Shown in pieces: positions 1-7,511 of a DNA stretch of 44,045 bases. Both the position numbers and the translations under genes were made by a program. This DNA comes from Spirochaetaceae bacterium. GTDB taxonomy: Bacteria > Spirochaetota > Spirochaetia > Treponematales > Treponemataceae. The stretch's first letter is position 1; every line of letters begins with the position of its first letter. The stretch covers positions 1 to 44,045 of the forward strand of contig JAFZVC010000019.1 of NCBI GenBank assembly GCA_017618015.1. Reading direction: 5' to 3'. The notes under the pieces were generated by a model that was given only the letters and a program-made list of their open reading frames with translations, was not told the DNA's origin and made no database searches.

Positions 1-1
1 A

Positions 2-1267
2 GACTATAAGTTTATTAAGGATAACCTTGATGCGGTCAAGGCAAACATAAAAAACCGCAACATGACTGCCGACGCAGACGAAGTTGTGCGCCTTTACAAC
101 AAACGCACTGAGCTTGTTACTGCTTTGCAGGAGCTTCAGACGAAACGTAACGATAACGCGAAATCGATGAAGGGAAAACTCCCGGATGACGAGCGCAAAC
201 GCCTTATAGAAGAAGGAAAGGCTCTTAAAGAGAAAATCGCCGCTTCCGAAAAAGAGCTTGCTGACACAGAAGCAGAGCTCGACGCAGCTGGCCGCCAGAT
301 TCCGAACATGGCTCACCCGGATGCACCAGTCGGAAAGGTTGATACGGAGAACCTTGAGGTTAAGAAAGTCGGAACTCCTAGAAAATTCGATTTCGAGCCT
401 AAAGACCACGTTCAGCTTATGCAGGACCTTGATCTTATCGACTTTGACGAGGCTACAAAGGTTGCTGGACCTAAGTTCTACTACCTTAAGAACGAGGCTG
501 TTTTCCTTGAGCAGGCTATGGTTATGTACGCGCTCAACATTCTGCGCAAGCACGGATTCACGCCGTTCATCACGCCGGACGTTGCAAAGGCAGAGATTCT
601 TCAGGGTATCGGATTCAATCCGCGCGGAAACGAATCGAACGTATACTGCATCGAGGAAGAAGGCACATGCCTTGTTGCTACTGCAGAAATTACGCTTGGT
701 GGTTATCATTCCGGCGAGATTCTTGATAAATCAAAGCTTCCGCTCAAATACTGCGGACTTTCACACTGTTTCCGCCGCGAGGCAGGAGCAGCCGGACAGT
801 TCTCAAAGGGCTTGTACAGAGTACACCAGTTCACAAAGCTTGAGATGTTCGTATATTGTCTGCCAGAAGAAAGCGACGCGCTCCATGAGCAGCTCCGCCT
901 TATTGAAGAGGAAATCTTCACTGGTCTGGGACTGCCGTTCCGCGTAGTAGACACATGCACAGGCGACCTTGGCGCACCAGCTTACCGCAAGTGGGATCTT
1001 GAAGCTTGGATGCCTGGACGCAATGGCGGCGAATACGGCGAAGTAACAAGTACATCGAACTGTACTGACTTCCAGTCAAGAAGACTTAACGTCCGCTACA
1101 AGGACGACGACGGAAAGAACAAGTACGTCCACATGCTTAACGGAACGGCAGTAGCAGTTTCTCGCGCGATGGTAGCTGTTATTGAGAACTACCAGAACGC
1201 GGACGGCTCTATCACAGTTCCAGAGGCACTCCGCCCGTTCTGTGGCTTCGACGTAATCAAGAGATAA
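2..1267 (+). CDS. serS: Seryl-tRNA synthetase, 5' end cut by window edge
   Basis: Class II aminoacyl-tRNA synthetase that charges tRNA-Ser with serine in the cytoplasm. The frame is open from base 2 and reads DYKFIKDNL before the first internal ATG at 62. That is the usual SerRS N-terminus (normally MLDxKFI...), so only about two residues lie outside the window and the ATG at 62 is not the real start. An N-terminal antiparallel coiled-coil arm (about residues 25-100, rich in K/E) is followed by the catalytic core: motif 2 around GLYRVHQFTKLEMF, the serine-site region GGEYGEVTSTSNCTDFQSRR, and motif 3 near the C-terminus (MLNGTAVAVSRAM). Total length of about 420 residues is normal for the family. 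Identification is secure. Confidence 0.97.
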   Translation, partial: DYKFIKDNLDAVKANIKNRNMTADADEVVRLYNKRTELVTALQELQTKRNDNAKSMKGKLPDDERKRLIEEGKALKEKIAASEKELADTEAELDAAGRQIPNMAHPDAPVGKVDTENLEVKKVGTPRKFDFEPKDHVQLMQDLDLIDFDEATKVAGPKFYYLKNEAVFLEQAMVMYALNILRKHGFTPFITPDVAKAEILQGIGFNPRGNESNVYCIEEEGTCLVATAEITLGGYHSGEILDKSKLPLKYCGLSHCFRREAGAAGQFSKGLYRVHQFTKLEMFVYCLPEESDALHEQLRLIEEEIFTGLGLPFRVVDTCTGDLGAPAYRKWDLEAWMPGRNGGEYGEVTSTSNCTDFQSRRLNVRYKDDDGKNKYVHMLNGTAVAVSRAMVAVIENYQNADGSITVPEALRPFCGFDVIKR

Positions 1268-1284
1268 TTTGGTTTATTTAGGGC

Positions 1285-1306
1285 TTGCGCGGTGCAAATC
1301 GCGCAA
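1285..1306. terminator. Hairpin between convergent genes
   Basis: A perfect 7-bp inverted repeat, TTGCGCG/CGCGCAA with an 8-nt loop, lies between the serS stop and the stop of the minus-strand gene ending at 1307. There is no T-run on either side, so it is at best a weak or factor-assisted bidirectional terminator. Confidence 0.4.
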
Positions 1307-1795
1307 CTAACGAATGAACGGCTGTAATTTCTGCTGCAGAACCGACGCTTTTGTAAGCGACTGCATCTGAATTACGGCCGTTTCTGTTTCTCCGGTCACA
1401 GTCTGTTTCGTCACAGATACAGAAAGAATGTGGTTGTTGCAGAAAAACCGCAAAAAACGAATGCGCGGCATCGGAACAGAAACGGAAAAACTTACGAAGT
1501 CCGTGAAGCAGACAAGCTGTTCTTCGATTTTCATTTCTTTTGAAGAGTCTTTGCGAACTAATCCCATGTAGCTGTATTCGGTAGGGTGGATGTAAAAGAA
1601 CAGCTTTTCACCGCAGTACACGAGCAGGCCCCACAAGTCTTTTTGAAACGAGGGAAGCTCAAGTCCGAGCGTCTTCAAAGATGAACGCGTTCCAGAAACA
1701 GAGACAAGCTCCATTTTTTCCGGGCGGCAACCGGTTTTTGCCTCGAAAAAATCGAAGAACTCTTTTTGCTGTGCGCCATTACTCTGCTCTATCAT
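1307..1795 (-). CDS. Unknown 162-residue protein, last gene of the PilZ-like operon
   Basis: Family not recognised. The protein is soluble-looking, with no signal peptide or membrane segment. It is a mix of short hydrophobic strands, including a Phe-rich stretch (VCFTDFVSFSVSVP) near residues 95-110, consistent with a small alpha/beta or beta-rich fold. Its ATG overlaps the stop codon of the upstream PilZ-like gene (ATGA), so the two are probably translationally coupled and act in the same process. It is the third gene after the lipoprotein (2922-3662) and the PilZ-like protein. It is a real gene judging from the overlap and its conserved-looking composition, but no function can be assigned. 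Confidence 0.7.
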   Translation of the reverse strand: MIEQSNGAQQKEFFDFFEAKTGCRPEKMELVSVSGTRSSLKTLGLELPSFQKDLWGLLVYCGEKLFFYIHPTEYSYMGLVRKDSSKEMKIEEQLVCFTDFVSFSVSVPMPRIRFLRFFCNNHILSVSVTKQTVTGETETAVIQMQSLTKASVLQQKLQPFIR

Positions 1796-2925
1796 AAAAA
1801 CCTCGTTCCATAAAACTTCTCGTACAAAACTCTTCTGTCTTCCTCGCGGATAGCGTTATACCTGAGCACGGCGCACACTTCGCCTTTCTTACCCGTATAA
1901 AGCCTTGTAACCGTTGCCGTAACAAAAATCTCGCGCGTTCCGATTGGAAGCGGTATATAAACGGACATAGGATACTCCATCCCCATTTTAAGGAGCATTT
2001 GGTCGCCCGTCGTTCCAAAGATAATCTGAGTTTCGTTTATGAACAAAATCTTCATCGGCATAACACGCCCCTGTATGTCCTGCGGCGCGTCAGAAACAGG
2101 CGACGACAAGTACCTGCACACAGGCAGCATTGCTATTGAGTCAGAGATTTCAAGCGGAGTGACAGGAACGCCCGAATCGATTGCGAAAACGGAATGAGCG
2201 GGCAGCTCCGGCGTTTCTGAAAGCGGAATATACGCGCCGTAGGGAAGCTCTTCAATTTGCGTTTCAAGGGGAACGGACGCGATTGTCTTGTAAATATTCA
2301 CATCGTTTCCGGTAATTGAAGCATCGAACGCGAAGTAGTTTTTTTCCGGCAGCTTTTTCTCCGGCAAATAAAGGATTTTATGATGATACTGAAGCATTTT
2401 CAGGATATCTTCCGGAACTTTACCGTTCACCATATCCGCGATGGAAAAAAGGTCATCGACACAGGAAGCGACTTCGCGCTCCGGGAAATAACACCACAAA
2501 TTGTTCTTGAAAAGAGGATAAAACTGATCCTCGACGCACTCCACCGCCTGACCGTTCTTTACTTTGCCGGAGCAGAACACTTTTGCATATACGCCCCTGT
2601 TCTGCTTCCTTGTATCCTCTGGTTGCTTATAAAGAACCTTGGGAATCATAAAGGCGTATCCGTTTTTTAGCGTCTTAGCCTCGGACTGGAAGAAGATTCC
2701 GCGTCCTCTGTAAAAAAAGCAAAGTTTCACAAGCTCGTTGGCAGGAATTTTGCCGGAGATTGCGGAAAAAGGCACAAACAGAATCCCCTGCTTCAAAACC
2801 TGATACTGATCCTTGCTCAAAACGATGTTTTTAAGCGAAGGAAGCTGAATTATCAAATCAGAGCCGGAATTGCAAAGCTCCTCGATTATGATTGTCCGTT
2901 CTATTCCGATTATCGAGCTGCTCAC
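1792..2925 (-). CDS. PilZ-like (YcgR-type) probable c-di-GMP-binding protein
   Basis: A 377-residue cytoplasmic protein whose layout resembles YcgR/DUF1577-type flagellar brake proteins. An N-terminal YcgR-N-like beta domain (FFYRGRGIFF, then FMIPKVLYKQ) is followed by RKQNR at residues about 106-110, matching the RxxxR c-di-GMP motif of PilZ. A second PilZ-like segment lies at the C-terminus (KILFINETQIIFG ... EDRRVLYEKFYG), in which the D/NxSxxG motif is degenerate. The open frame reaches upstream to 3003, but I place the start at the GTG at 2925. It overlaps the stop of the upstream lipoprotein gene as GTGA, and GGGAG sits 6-9 nt before it. A longer start would overlap the lipoprotein gene by over 80 bases. 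The PilZ assignment is inference from pattern, not a profile hit. Confidence 0.6.
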   Translation of the reverse strand: MSSSIIGIERTIIIEELCNSGSDLIIQLPSLKNIVLSKDQYQVLKQGILFVPFSAISGKIPANELVKLCFFYRGRGIFFQSEAKTLKNGYAFMIPKVLYKQPEDTRKQNRGVYAKVFCSGKVKNGQAVECVEDQFYPLFKNNLWCYFPEREVASCVDDLFSIADMVNGKVPEDILKMLQYHHKILYLPEKKLPEKNYFAFDASITGNDVNIYKTIASVPLETQIEELPYGAYIPLSETPELPAHSVFAIDSGVPVTPLEISDSIAMLPVCRYLSSPVSDAPQDIQGRVMPMKILFINETQIIFGTTGDQMLLKMGMEYPMSVYIPLPIGTREIFVTATVTRLYTGKKGEVCAVLRYNAIREEDRRVLYEKFYGTRFL

Positions 2926-3662
2926 GACAAATCTCCCAAAACTATCTGTTTTATAAGAAACGAGCTTTGAAACGCTTTGGAAGCGTCTATCGATATCCAG
3001 CACATGAATTTTCCGTTCTTAGTGATTAAAAGCACCGGTATTTCATAAGTATTTTCTTCATTTGCGCTGGTGTAATTGGAAATAAACGGAGTACCTATAT
3101 ACCAAGAGGTAATATCAGGATAGAAGCCCAGCTCATAAAGGAAAACAACGCCGATGTATTTTTCGGCGAACAGCGGACTATCGTTTTTTATGCTTTTATT
3201 TTTTAATCCTGTAAGGAATTCGGTCAGCTTTGCGTATATAGCGGAGGACATCTGCGACACATCCATCGCGCCAAGCCCCGGCATCATAGGATAGACGTTT
3301 TTTTCTTTAGCACCGGCAAGAATCATCAGTTTTTCGGAAAAACGCGGTTCACCCGATTCTGAATCATCGCCTTCTGGTTCTGTTTCGTTTGACGACACTC
3401 CGAACTTTATAGCTGCAATATCATCTACAATTTTTTTCTCGACCTTGTTATCAGTTGTTTCTTCTTCCTGCGGGACATCCCTGAGCGGAGCTGTCCATGA
3501 AAGCGTTATTCTGCGATAATCCGTTTCTTTTTTGAGTGTATGTGTATCTTCCGGGATTTCTGCCGTAAAAGAGCGCATTTCTGTCTGCGGAGTGCAGGCG
3601 AAAAAAGCGGACGCGGAGATAACGAGTATCATCAGAAATGTTAGCTTTGAAAAGCGAAACAT
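2922..3662 (-). CDS. Predicted lipoprotein, first gene of the PilZ-like operon
   Basis: A 246-residue protein with a clear export signal: a basic start (MFRFSK), a hydrophobic core (LTFLMILVISASAFF) and Cys21 after Ala, giving a relaxed spirochaete lipobox (FFAC). The mature part has a charged Glu/Asp-rich stretch (about residues 65-105) and then a mixed domain containing DITSWYIGTPFISNY. Family not recognised. It starts at 3662, just downstream of a TATAAT promoter (3688-3716), and its stop overlaps the GTG start of the PilZ-like gene. The context suggests an envelope partner of a c-di-GMP-responsive protein, but that is inference. Confidence 0.7.
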   Translation of the reverse strand: MFRFSKLTFLMILVISASAFFACTPQTEMRSFTAEIPEDTHTLKKETDYRRITLSWTAPLRDVPQEEETTDNKVEKKIVDDIAAIKFGVSSNETEPEGDDSESGEPRFSEKLMILAGAKEKNVYPMMPGLGAMDVSQMSSAIYAKLTEFLTGLKNKSIKNDSPLFAEKYIGVVFLYELGFYPDITSWYIGTPFISNYTSANEENTYEIPVLLITKNGKFMCWISIDASKAFQSSFLIKQIVLGDLS

Positions 3663-3687
3663 ACAGATATTTTAGCATAAGAGAAAG

Positions 3688-3716
3688 ATTATAACAATGC
3701 AGTAACTTTTTCTGAA
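3688..3716 (-). promoter_or_regulatory. Promoter of the lipoprotein/PilZ-like operon
   Basis: On the minus strand, a perfect -10 TATAAT (3688-3693) lies 17 bp from a 4/6 match to the -35 box, TTCAGA (3711-3716). It is about 25 bases upstream of the lipoprotein start and points away from the comFB-like promoter. Confidence 0.65.
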
Positions 3717-3765
3717 TATTTTCCCTTTTATCTTCTGTATTTCAGATTCAAACTCAAGAAATGAA

Positions 3766-3794
3766 TTGATGATTAGAAAAAGTCGTTATATAAT
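3766..3794 (+). promoter_or_regulatory. Promoter of the ComFB-family gene
   Basis: TTGATG (3766-3771), a 17-bp spacer and a perfect TATAAT (3789-3794). Its position rules out the upstream ATG at 3766 as the gene start and supports the GTG at 3826. Only about 50 bp separate it from the divergent promoter at 3688-3716, so the two could be co-regulated. Confidence 0.75.
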
Positions 3795-3825
3795 TAAAGA
3801 TACGACCGCATATTGGAGGAGAAAC

Positions 3826-4542
3826 GTGAAAGTACATAATATTATGGAAGAGCTGGTTTTTGAACGTGTTAACCAGATGTACAATCAGGTGAAAGAACTG
3901 AATGCAACATGGCTTACATGCGATTGTGAGCATTGCAGGCTCGATGCAACCAGTTATGTTCTGAACAGGATTCCGCCAAAATATGTAGTTTCTGGGCGTG
4001 GCGTAAACCATGCAGTTTCCTCGGACAACACGCAGCTTATAATCGACATCGATTCTCTTGTTGTAGAGGGAATGCACGCTGTCAGTAACACAAGAAGGTC
4101 GTATCACGACAAGACAAAAGACACAAAGGTTCTTGAAGACGGCTCATTCTACAATTTCCCGGCTTTTATCGGCTCGGTATACGACGGAACAACTTTCGAG
4201 CCGCTTTCTGACGCGACGGTCGTCCTTAAGTACGAGTCGAATCCCGCTGTGATGATGGACTACACATGGCAGAACCCGTGCGTTACGACAAAGCTTACAA
4301 AAGGAACATTCTCTTTCTGGGTAAAGCCGGTCAAGGCAGACAAACCAGGCGAGAACAAGCAGTTCCATTTTACTGTGGAAGTTTCCTGCAAGGGATTCGA
4401 CACAATCTCCTACAACTTTGATGTTCCTCTCGTCAGCGAGGATAAGCCGCGCGTCGCGATGAACACGACATACACAATAAAGATTCAGGATCTGTGTCTG
4501 TTCCCGACAGGAGCCGAGCAGGTCGCAGGAGAAGAGGTCTAA
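3826..4542 (+). CDS. ComFB-family protein with C-terminal beta-rich extension
   Basis: A 238-residue protein. The first ~95 residues match the late-competence ComFB family: NIMEELVFERVNQM at the start, the zinc-type CDCEHC cluster, DATSYVLNRIPPKYVVSGRG, and a conserved tail. ComFB-like proteins, including cyanobacterial CdgR, are reported to bind c-di-GMP. Residues about 110-235 form an extra domain beginning FPAFIGSVYDG and containing alternating hydrophobic strands (FTVEVSCKGFDTISYNF), like a carboxypeptidase-regulatory or Ig-like beta sandwich. I chose the GTG at 3826 because GGAGGAG precedes it by 4-5 bases and a TATAAT promoter lies between it and the more upstream ATG. No signal peptide was seen, so it is cytoplasmic. 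It is divergent from a PilZ-like operon. Confidence 0.8.
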   Translation: MKVHNIMEELVFERVNQMYNQVKELNATWLTCDCEHCRLDATSYVLNRIPPKYVVSGRGVNHAVSSDNTQLIIDIDSLVVEGMHAVSNTRRSYHDKTKDTKVLEDGSFYNFPAFIGSVYDGTTFEPLSDATVVLKYESNPAVMMDYTWQNPCVTTKLTKGTFSFWVKPVKADKPGENKQFHFTVEVSCKGFDTISYNFDVPLVSEDKPRVAMNTTYTIKIQDLCLFPTGAEQVAGEEV

Positions 4543-4581
4543 GCAGGCGCACTCCCGGACGAACCGCAGGCTGACAGTTAC

Positions 4582-4611
4582 TTGACATAGCTTGCGGTTT
4601 TCTGATATTAT
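4582..4611 (+). promoter_or_regulatory. Promoter of the tRNA-His/tRNA-Arg operon
   Basis: Perfect -35 TTGACA (4582-4587), 18-bp spacer, -10 TATTAT (4606-4611), about 19 bases upstream of tRNA-His. Confidence 0.75.
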
Positions 4612-4629
4612 CTGGCACGTATTTGATAT

Positions 4630-4702
4630 GGTGCCTGTAGTTCAGGGGTAGAGCGCCAGATTGTGGATCTGGTTGTCGTGGGTTCAAATCCCACCAGGCA
4701 CC
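4630..4702 (+). tRNA. tRNA-His (GTG)
   Basis: Cloverleaf with acceptor GTGCCTG/CAGGCAC, anticodon GTG in the loop and a canonical T arm (GTGGG TTCAAAT CCCAC). An extra G at 4630 can pair with C at 4702, the G-1:C73 pair specific to tRNA-His. CCA is not encoded. Confidence 0.95.
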
Positions 4703-4709
4703 CTAATAT

Positions 4710-4783
4710 GCGTTCGTAGCTCAGCTGGATAGAGCAACGGACTTCGAATCCGTAGGTCGCACGTTCGAGCCGTGTCGGACGCA
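4710..4783 (+). tRNA. tRNA-Arg (TCG)
   Basis: Cloverleaf with acceptor GCGTTCG/CGGACGC, anticodon stem ACGGA/TCCGT and loop CTTCGAA giving anticodon TCG (reads CGA/CGG). Discriminator A; CCA not encoded. It follows tRNA-His by 7 bases and shares its promoter. Confidence 0.93.
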
Positions 4784-4800
4784 AAGATTTACGATAAGAG

Positions 4801-4834
4801 AAACTGATTTGTTTGTACAAATCAGTTTTTTTTT
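4801..4834 (+). terminator. Intrinsic terminator of the tRNA operon
   Basis: Perfect 12-bp stem (AAACTGATTTGT/ACAAATCAGTTT) with a 4-nt loop and a run of nine T. Because the stem also starts with A's it could act on the minus strand too. Confidence 0.92.
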
Positions 4835-4864
4835 GCCCCAAACGCGCCGCCCCCGCTCCATTAA

Positions 4865-6235
4865 CTATTTCTTACGTTTGAAGAGCATTATTCCGCACAG
4901 GATGCAATAATACGCCGCAAGAAGCCCAAGGACAACAAACGCCATCGTCGTCGATTTTGGAGCCAAACTTATCAAAATCAGCATCGGCGCGCCAAAGGCG
5001 ATTGCGACACCGCTTCCTGTAACAAGATTATTTGCGGCAGGCGTTTTAAAATCAGGATCAATCTCGCGTACAAGAAGTATTCCAGAGCTGATTGTGCCTG
5101 TAAGCATACCGAACATCGCGAGGAAACCTTCCTCTTCATAACTCTTGTAAATCTTGCGGCAGAAGATTTTTATGTGGATGAACGATCCGATGCAGCCAAC
5201 TACGCAAGTAATCACAAACGGAATCCAAAGACCGCTCAAATCCTCGAAGTCAATGGAAGCAATACCGCAGATTATCATGGCATCGAAGAAAAGCCCCGAA
5301 ATACGGCTAAGAAGATAATTGTTCTGATACTGCATCTGCATGATTTTTGCCTTGCGGAATTTGGAAAGGATAATCCGCAAAAGCCCGCCAAAAAGAGAGC
5401 CAAAAATAAAGTTAAAGCCCCAGAAAAGCGGAGAAATTGAAGCGGCGACTCCGGGAGCAAATTTTCCCAGAAGCGAAGTAACAGCCCAAATTACAAAGAA
5501 CGTGAACGCATAAACAAGAATGATAAGAGCAACCTGGATAGAAAGCCTGTCGATTGACTGAGAGATAGGCATTTCATCTTTATCCTGAAAGTGATCTACC
5601 GTAACGGAACCAGAAAGCTCTTTCGCATCCTGACGCACGATTTTTCCGCGCCGTGCCTGAACGTTAAGATAGATTACACCTACGATGCATGCGACAAGAA
5701 AGCCTGTCGCCGCTATTGCAAGCGCATACGATTTGCCGCCAACGAAACCGAGCATTTCGTAACTGGAACCGACGTTGTTAGCCTGTCCTGGTCCCTGGCC
5801 AAAGCCCATAGGAAGAAGAAGACCGCTTGCCTTGAAGAAATCCGGGATAAAAACAAAACCAATGACGAGAGAAACAACAAGCCCAAGAACGCCTTGAATC
5901 ATGTATGTACTGACGATAAGAGCCCCGCTGTCCACGGCTGTGCGGGCGCCCCCTGTAGAAGCGTCTTTTTTAGAGACACGCAGCGACATCGCTATAAAAC
6001 CTAGCGCAATTCCGTGGTACGTGACCATATCGAGCATGTTCGTGTCTATTTTGATGACATTGATGTACTTAAACCCAAGAAGCAGGAAGCCCGCCAAAAC
6101 GGAAGTCGGCATCAGCGTCTTTTTTACAAAAGGCACTTTAAGACGCACGATGTTCGAAACGACAACAAGAAATGCGATAACCCCAAACTGTATTACCACA
6201 TTCCACAACTGAACATTTTCTGCTGAATAATTCAT
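4865..6235 (-). CDS. gltS: GltS-type sodium/glutamate symporter
   Basis: A 456-residue inner-membrane protein with about ten to eleven hydrophobic segments. It matches the ESS family of Na+:glutamate symporters: an N-terminal half beginning VIQFGVIAFLVVVSNIVR, the glycine-rich re-entrant stretch PMGFGQGPGQANNVG, and a C-terminal half with FGMLTGTISSGILLVREIDP and a second Asn/Gly-rich stretch. The start ATG is preceded by GGAG at a good distance. It is the last gene of the operon, 12 bases after the acyltransferase. Substrate is glutamate by family; closely related dicarboxylates cannot be excluded. It is downstream of a chemoreceptor with an amino-acid-type ligand motif, which fits joint sensing and uptake. 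Confidence 0.88.
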   Translation of the reverse strand: MNYSAENVQLWNVVIQFGVIAFLVVVSNIVRLKVPFVKKTLMPTSVLAGFLLLGFKYINVIKIDTNMLDMVTYHGIALGFIAMSLRVSKKDASTGGARTAVDSGALIVSTYMIQGVLGLVVSLVIGFVFIPDFFKASGLLLPMGFGQGPGQANNVGSSYEMLGFVGGKSYALAIAATGFLVACIVGVIYLNVQARRGKIVRQDAKELSGSVTVDHFQDKDEMPISQSIDRLSIQVALIILVYAFTFFVIWAVTSLLGKFAPGVAASISPLFWGFNFIFGSLFGGLLRIILSKFRKAKIMQMQYQNNYLLSRISGLFFDAMIICGIASIDFEDLSGLWIPFVITCVVGCIGSFIHIKIFCRKIYKSYEEEGFLAMFGMLTGTISSGILLVREIDPDFKTPAANNLVTGSGVAIAFGAPMLILISLAPKSTTMAFVVLGLLAAYYCILCGIMLFKRKK

Positions 6236-6247
6236 TTTATAACTCCG

Positions 6248-7501
6248 TTATTCGGCGGTTGGTTTGGCTTCTCCCTCCACCATTTTATCCCTCAATCGTT
6301 TCCAGATTGATATATATTTCCGCACATTGAGGGGTGACTTTTTCAAGCAGGGTTTTATTTCGTAATGCACTCCAGCAACATCGGTAAATACGAAACCATT
6401 ACGGCTGTATACGGACATATCTGGGATATCTTTGATGTACAGGACAATAGGCTGAACCTCTTTGCCAAGCTCATCTTCCTTTGGCTCGAAAACAAAGCGG
6501 TCAGCATAAAGAGACATTTTTCCGTTTCCGATGTTCTTTTCATTATGCTCAGAATCTACAGTTTTAAATGAAACATCATTGTCGGTGAAGAAAGGCGTTG
6601 AGTCAGAACCGGTAGAAGCATTGTTAAGCCTTTCTTCCGTCAGCTTCTTTAAGCAGTTTTCTTGTAAATCTTCCCATTCCTTTGTGTTATTAACCCCGAA
6701 CGCAGGATTAAAATACCCGTATTCGTCAAACAAAGAATTATTTCCGCAAGAAGTACAGAAAACGTTGTTCCCGGAAGAAGAAATTGTTCCCAGTTTGTAA
6801 CAGCGCGGACAAACACAAAATGCACATTCTATTCCAAGCGCACGGTTTTTCCCTTTGTAAGCGATCCGCTGTGCCTGTTGCCTGTCGTATGCATCTTCGT
6901 GAATGTCATTTTTGATTATATCATTTACTTGGTCAGCTGTCATTCTTTTTATGACTTCTGGCGGATAAATATTGACGATGTGTCCGAAGCATCTGCCGCG
7001 CCGAATGCCAAAACCCCAGCGCGGATTTGTAAGATATCCGCCTTCCAAGCGGTATGTTATAAGCGTTGCCCCGCTCGTCTTTGCAAGTTTGCCTGTGGCA
7101 TGCGGAACATAGACACTCCTGCCGTCAAAAGTGCGGTTTCCTTCCGCAAAAATGCAGACGTTTTTTCCTTCTTTCAGCGTGCGGATTGTCTTAAGCACCG
7201 TAAGAGCGTCAGAGGAGCCTTTGATTTTCGCGATAGGCTGGAATGCCCAGAACAAAAGGCGGGAAGCCCATCCTTTACGGAAAACGTGCTCGCTGGCGAC
7301 AAAATACATTTGGCGGGGAAAACTCAATGCAACAAGAACGGGATCAAGCTCTGTCGTGTGATTGGACAGGATAAGGCATGGACCTTCTATCTTCGGGGCA
7401 ATTTCGCACTTGTATGCGTAAACCCTCTTGAAAATCCATGCCAGCGTATGGCGTAAAAAGCTCCATATTCGTTGATGTCTTGCATGAGTTTTATCATTCA
7501 T
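6248..7501 (-). CDS. PlsC-like acyltransferase with C-terminal zinc ribbon
   Basis: A 417-residue protein. The first ~220 residues are a PlsC/LPLAT acyltransferase of the 1-acylglycerol-3-phosphate type: the HX4D catalytic motif as NHTTELDPV (about residues 47-55), and the acyl-acceptor motif EGNRTFDG in place of the usual EGTR (about residues 120-127). It should move an acyl chain from acyl-ACP or acyl-CoA to a lysophospholipid at the inner membrane. Unusual for the family, a second half follows with two CxxC pairs (CPRC ... CTSC, about residues 233-256) that look like a zinc ribbon, then a charged domain of unknown role. It sits 10 bases after the chemoreceptor and 12 before the glutamate symporter, on the same strand. 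Confidence 0.85.
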   Translation of the reverse strand: MNDKTHARHQRIWSFLRHTLAWIFKRVYAYKCEIAPKIEGPCLILSNHTTELDPVLVALSFPRQMYFVASEHVFRKGWASRLLFWAFQPIAKIKGSSDALTVLKTIRTLKEGKNVCIFAEGNRTFDGRSVYVPHATGKLAKTSGATLITYRLEGGYLTNPRWGFGIRRGRCFGHIVNIYPPEVIKRMTADQVNDIIKNDIHEDAYDRQQAQRIAYKGKNRALGIECAFCVCPRCYKLGTISSSGNNVFCTSCGNNSLFDEYGYFNPAFGVNNTKEWEDLQENCLKKLTEERLNNASTGSDSTPFFTDNDVSFKTVDSEHNEKNIGNGKMSLYADRFVFEPKEDELGKEVQPIVLYIKDIPDMSVYSRNGFVFTDVAGVHYEIKPCLKKSPLNVRKYISIWKRLRDKMVEGEAKPTAE

Positions 7502-7511
7502 TTGTAATAGG

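Noticed and set aside
2926-3003. N-terminal extension of the PilZ-like gene
   Set aside because: It would overlap the lipoprotein gene by 82 bases; the GTG at 2925 has a ribosome-binding site and the usual 4-base overlap.
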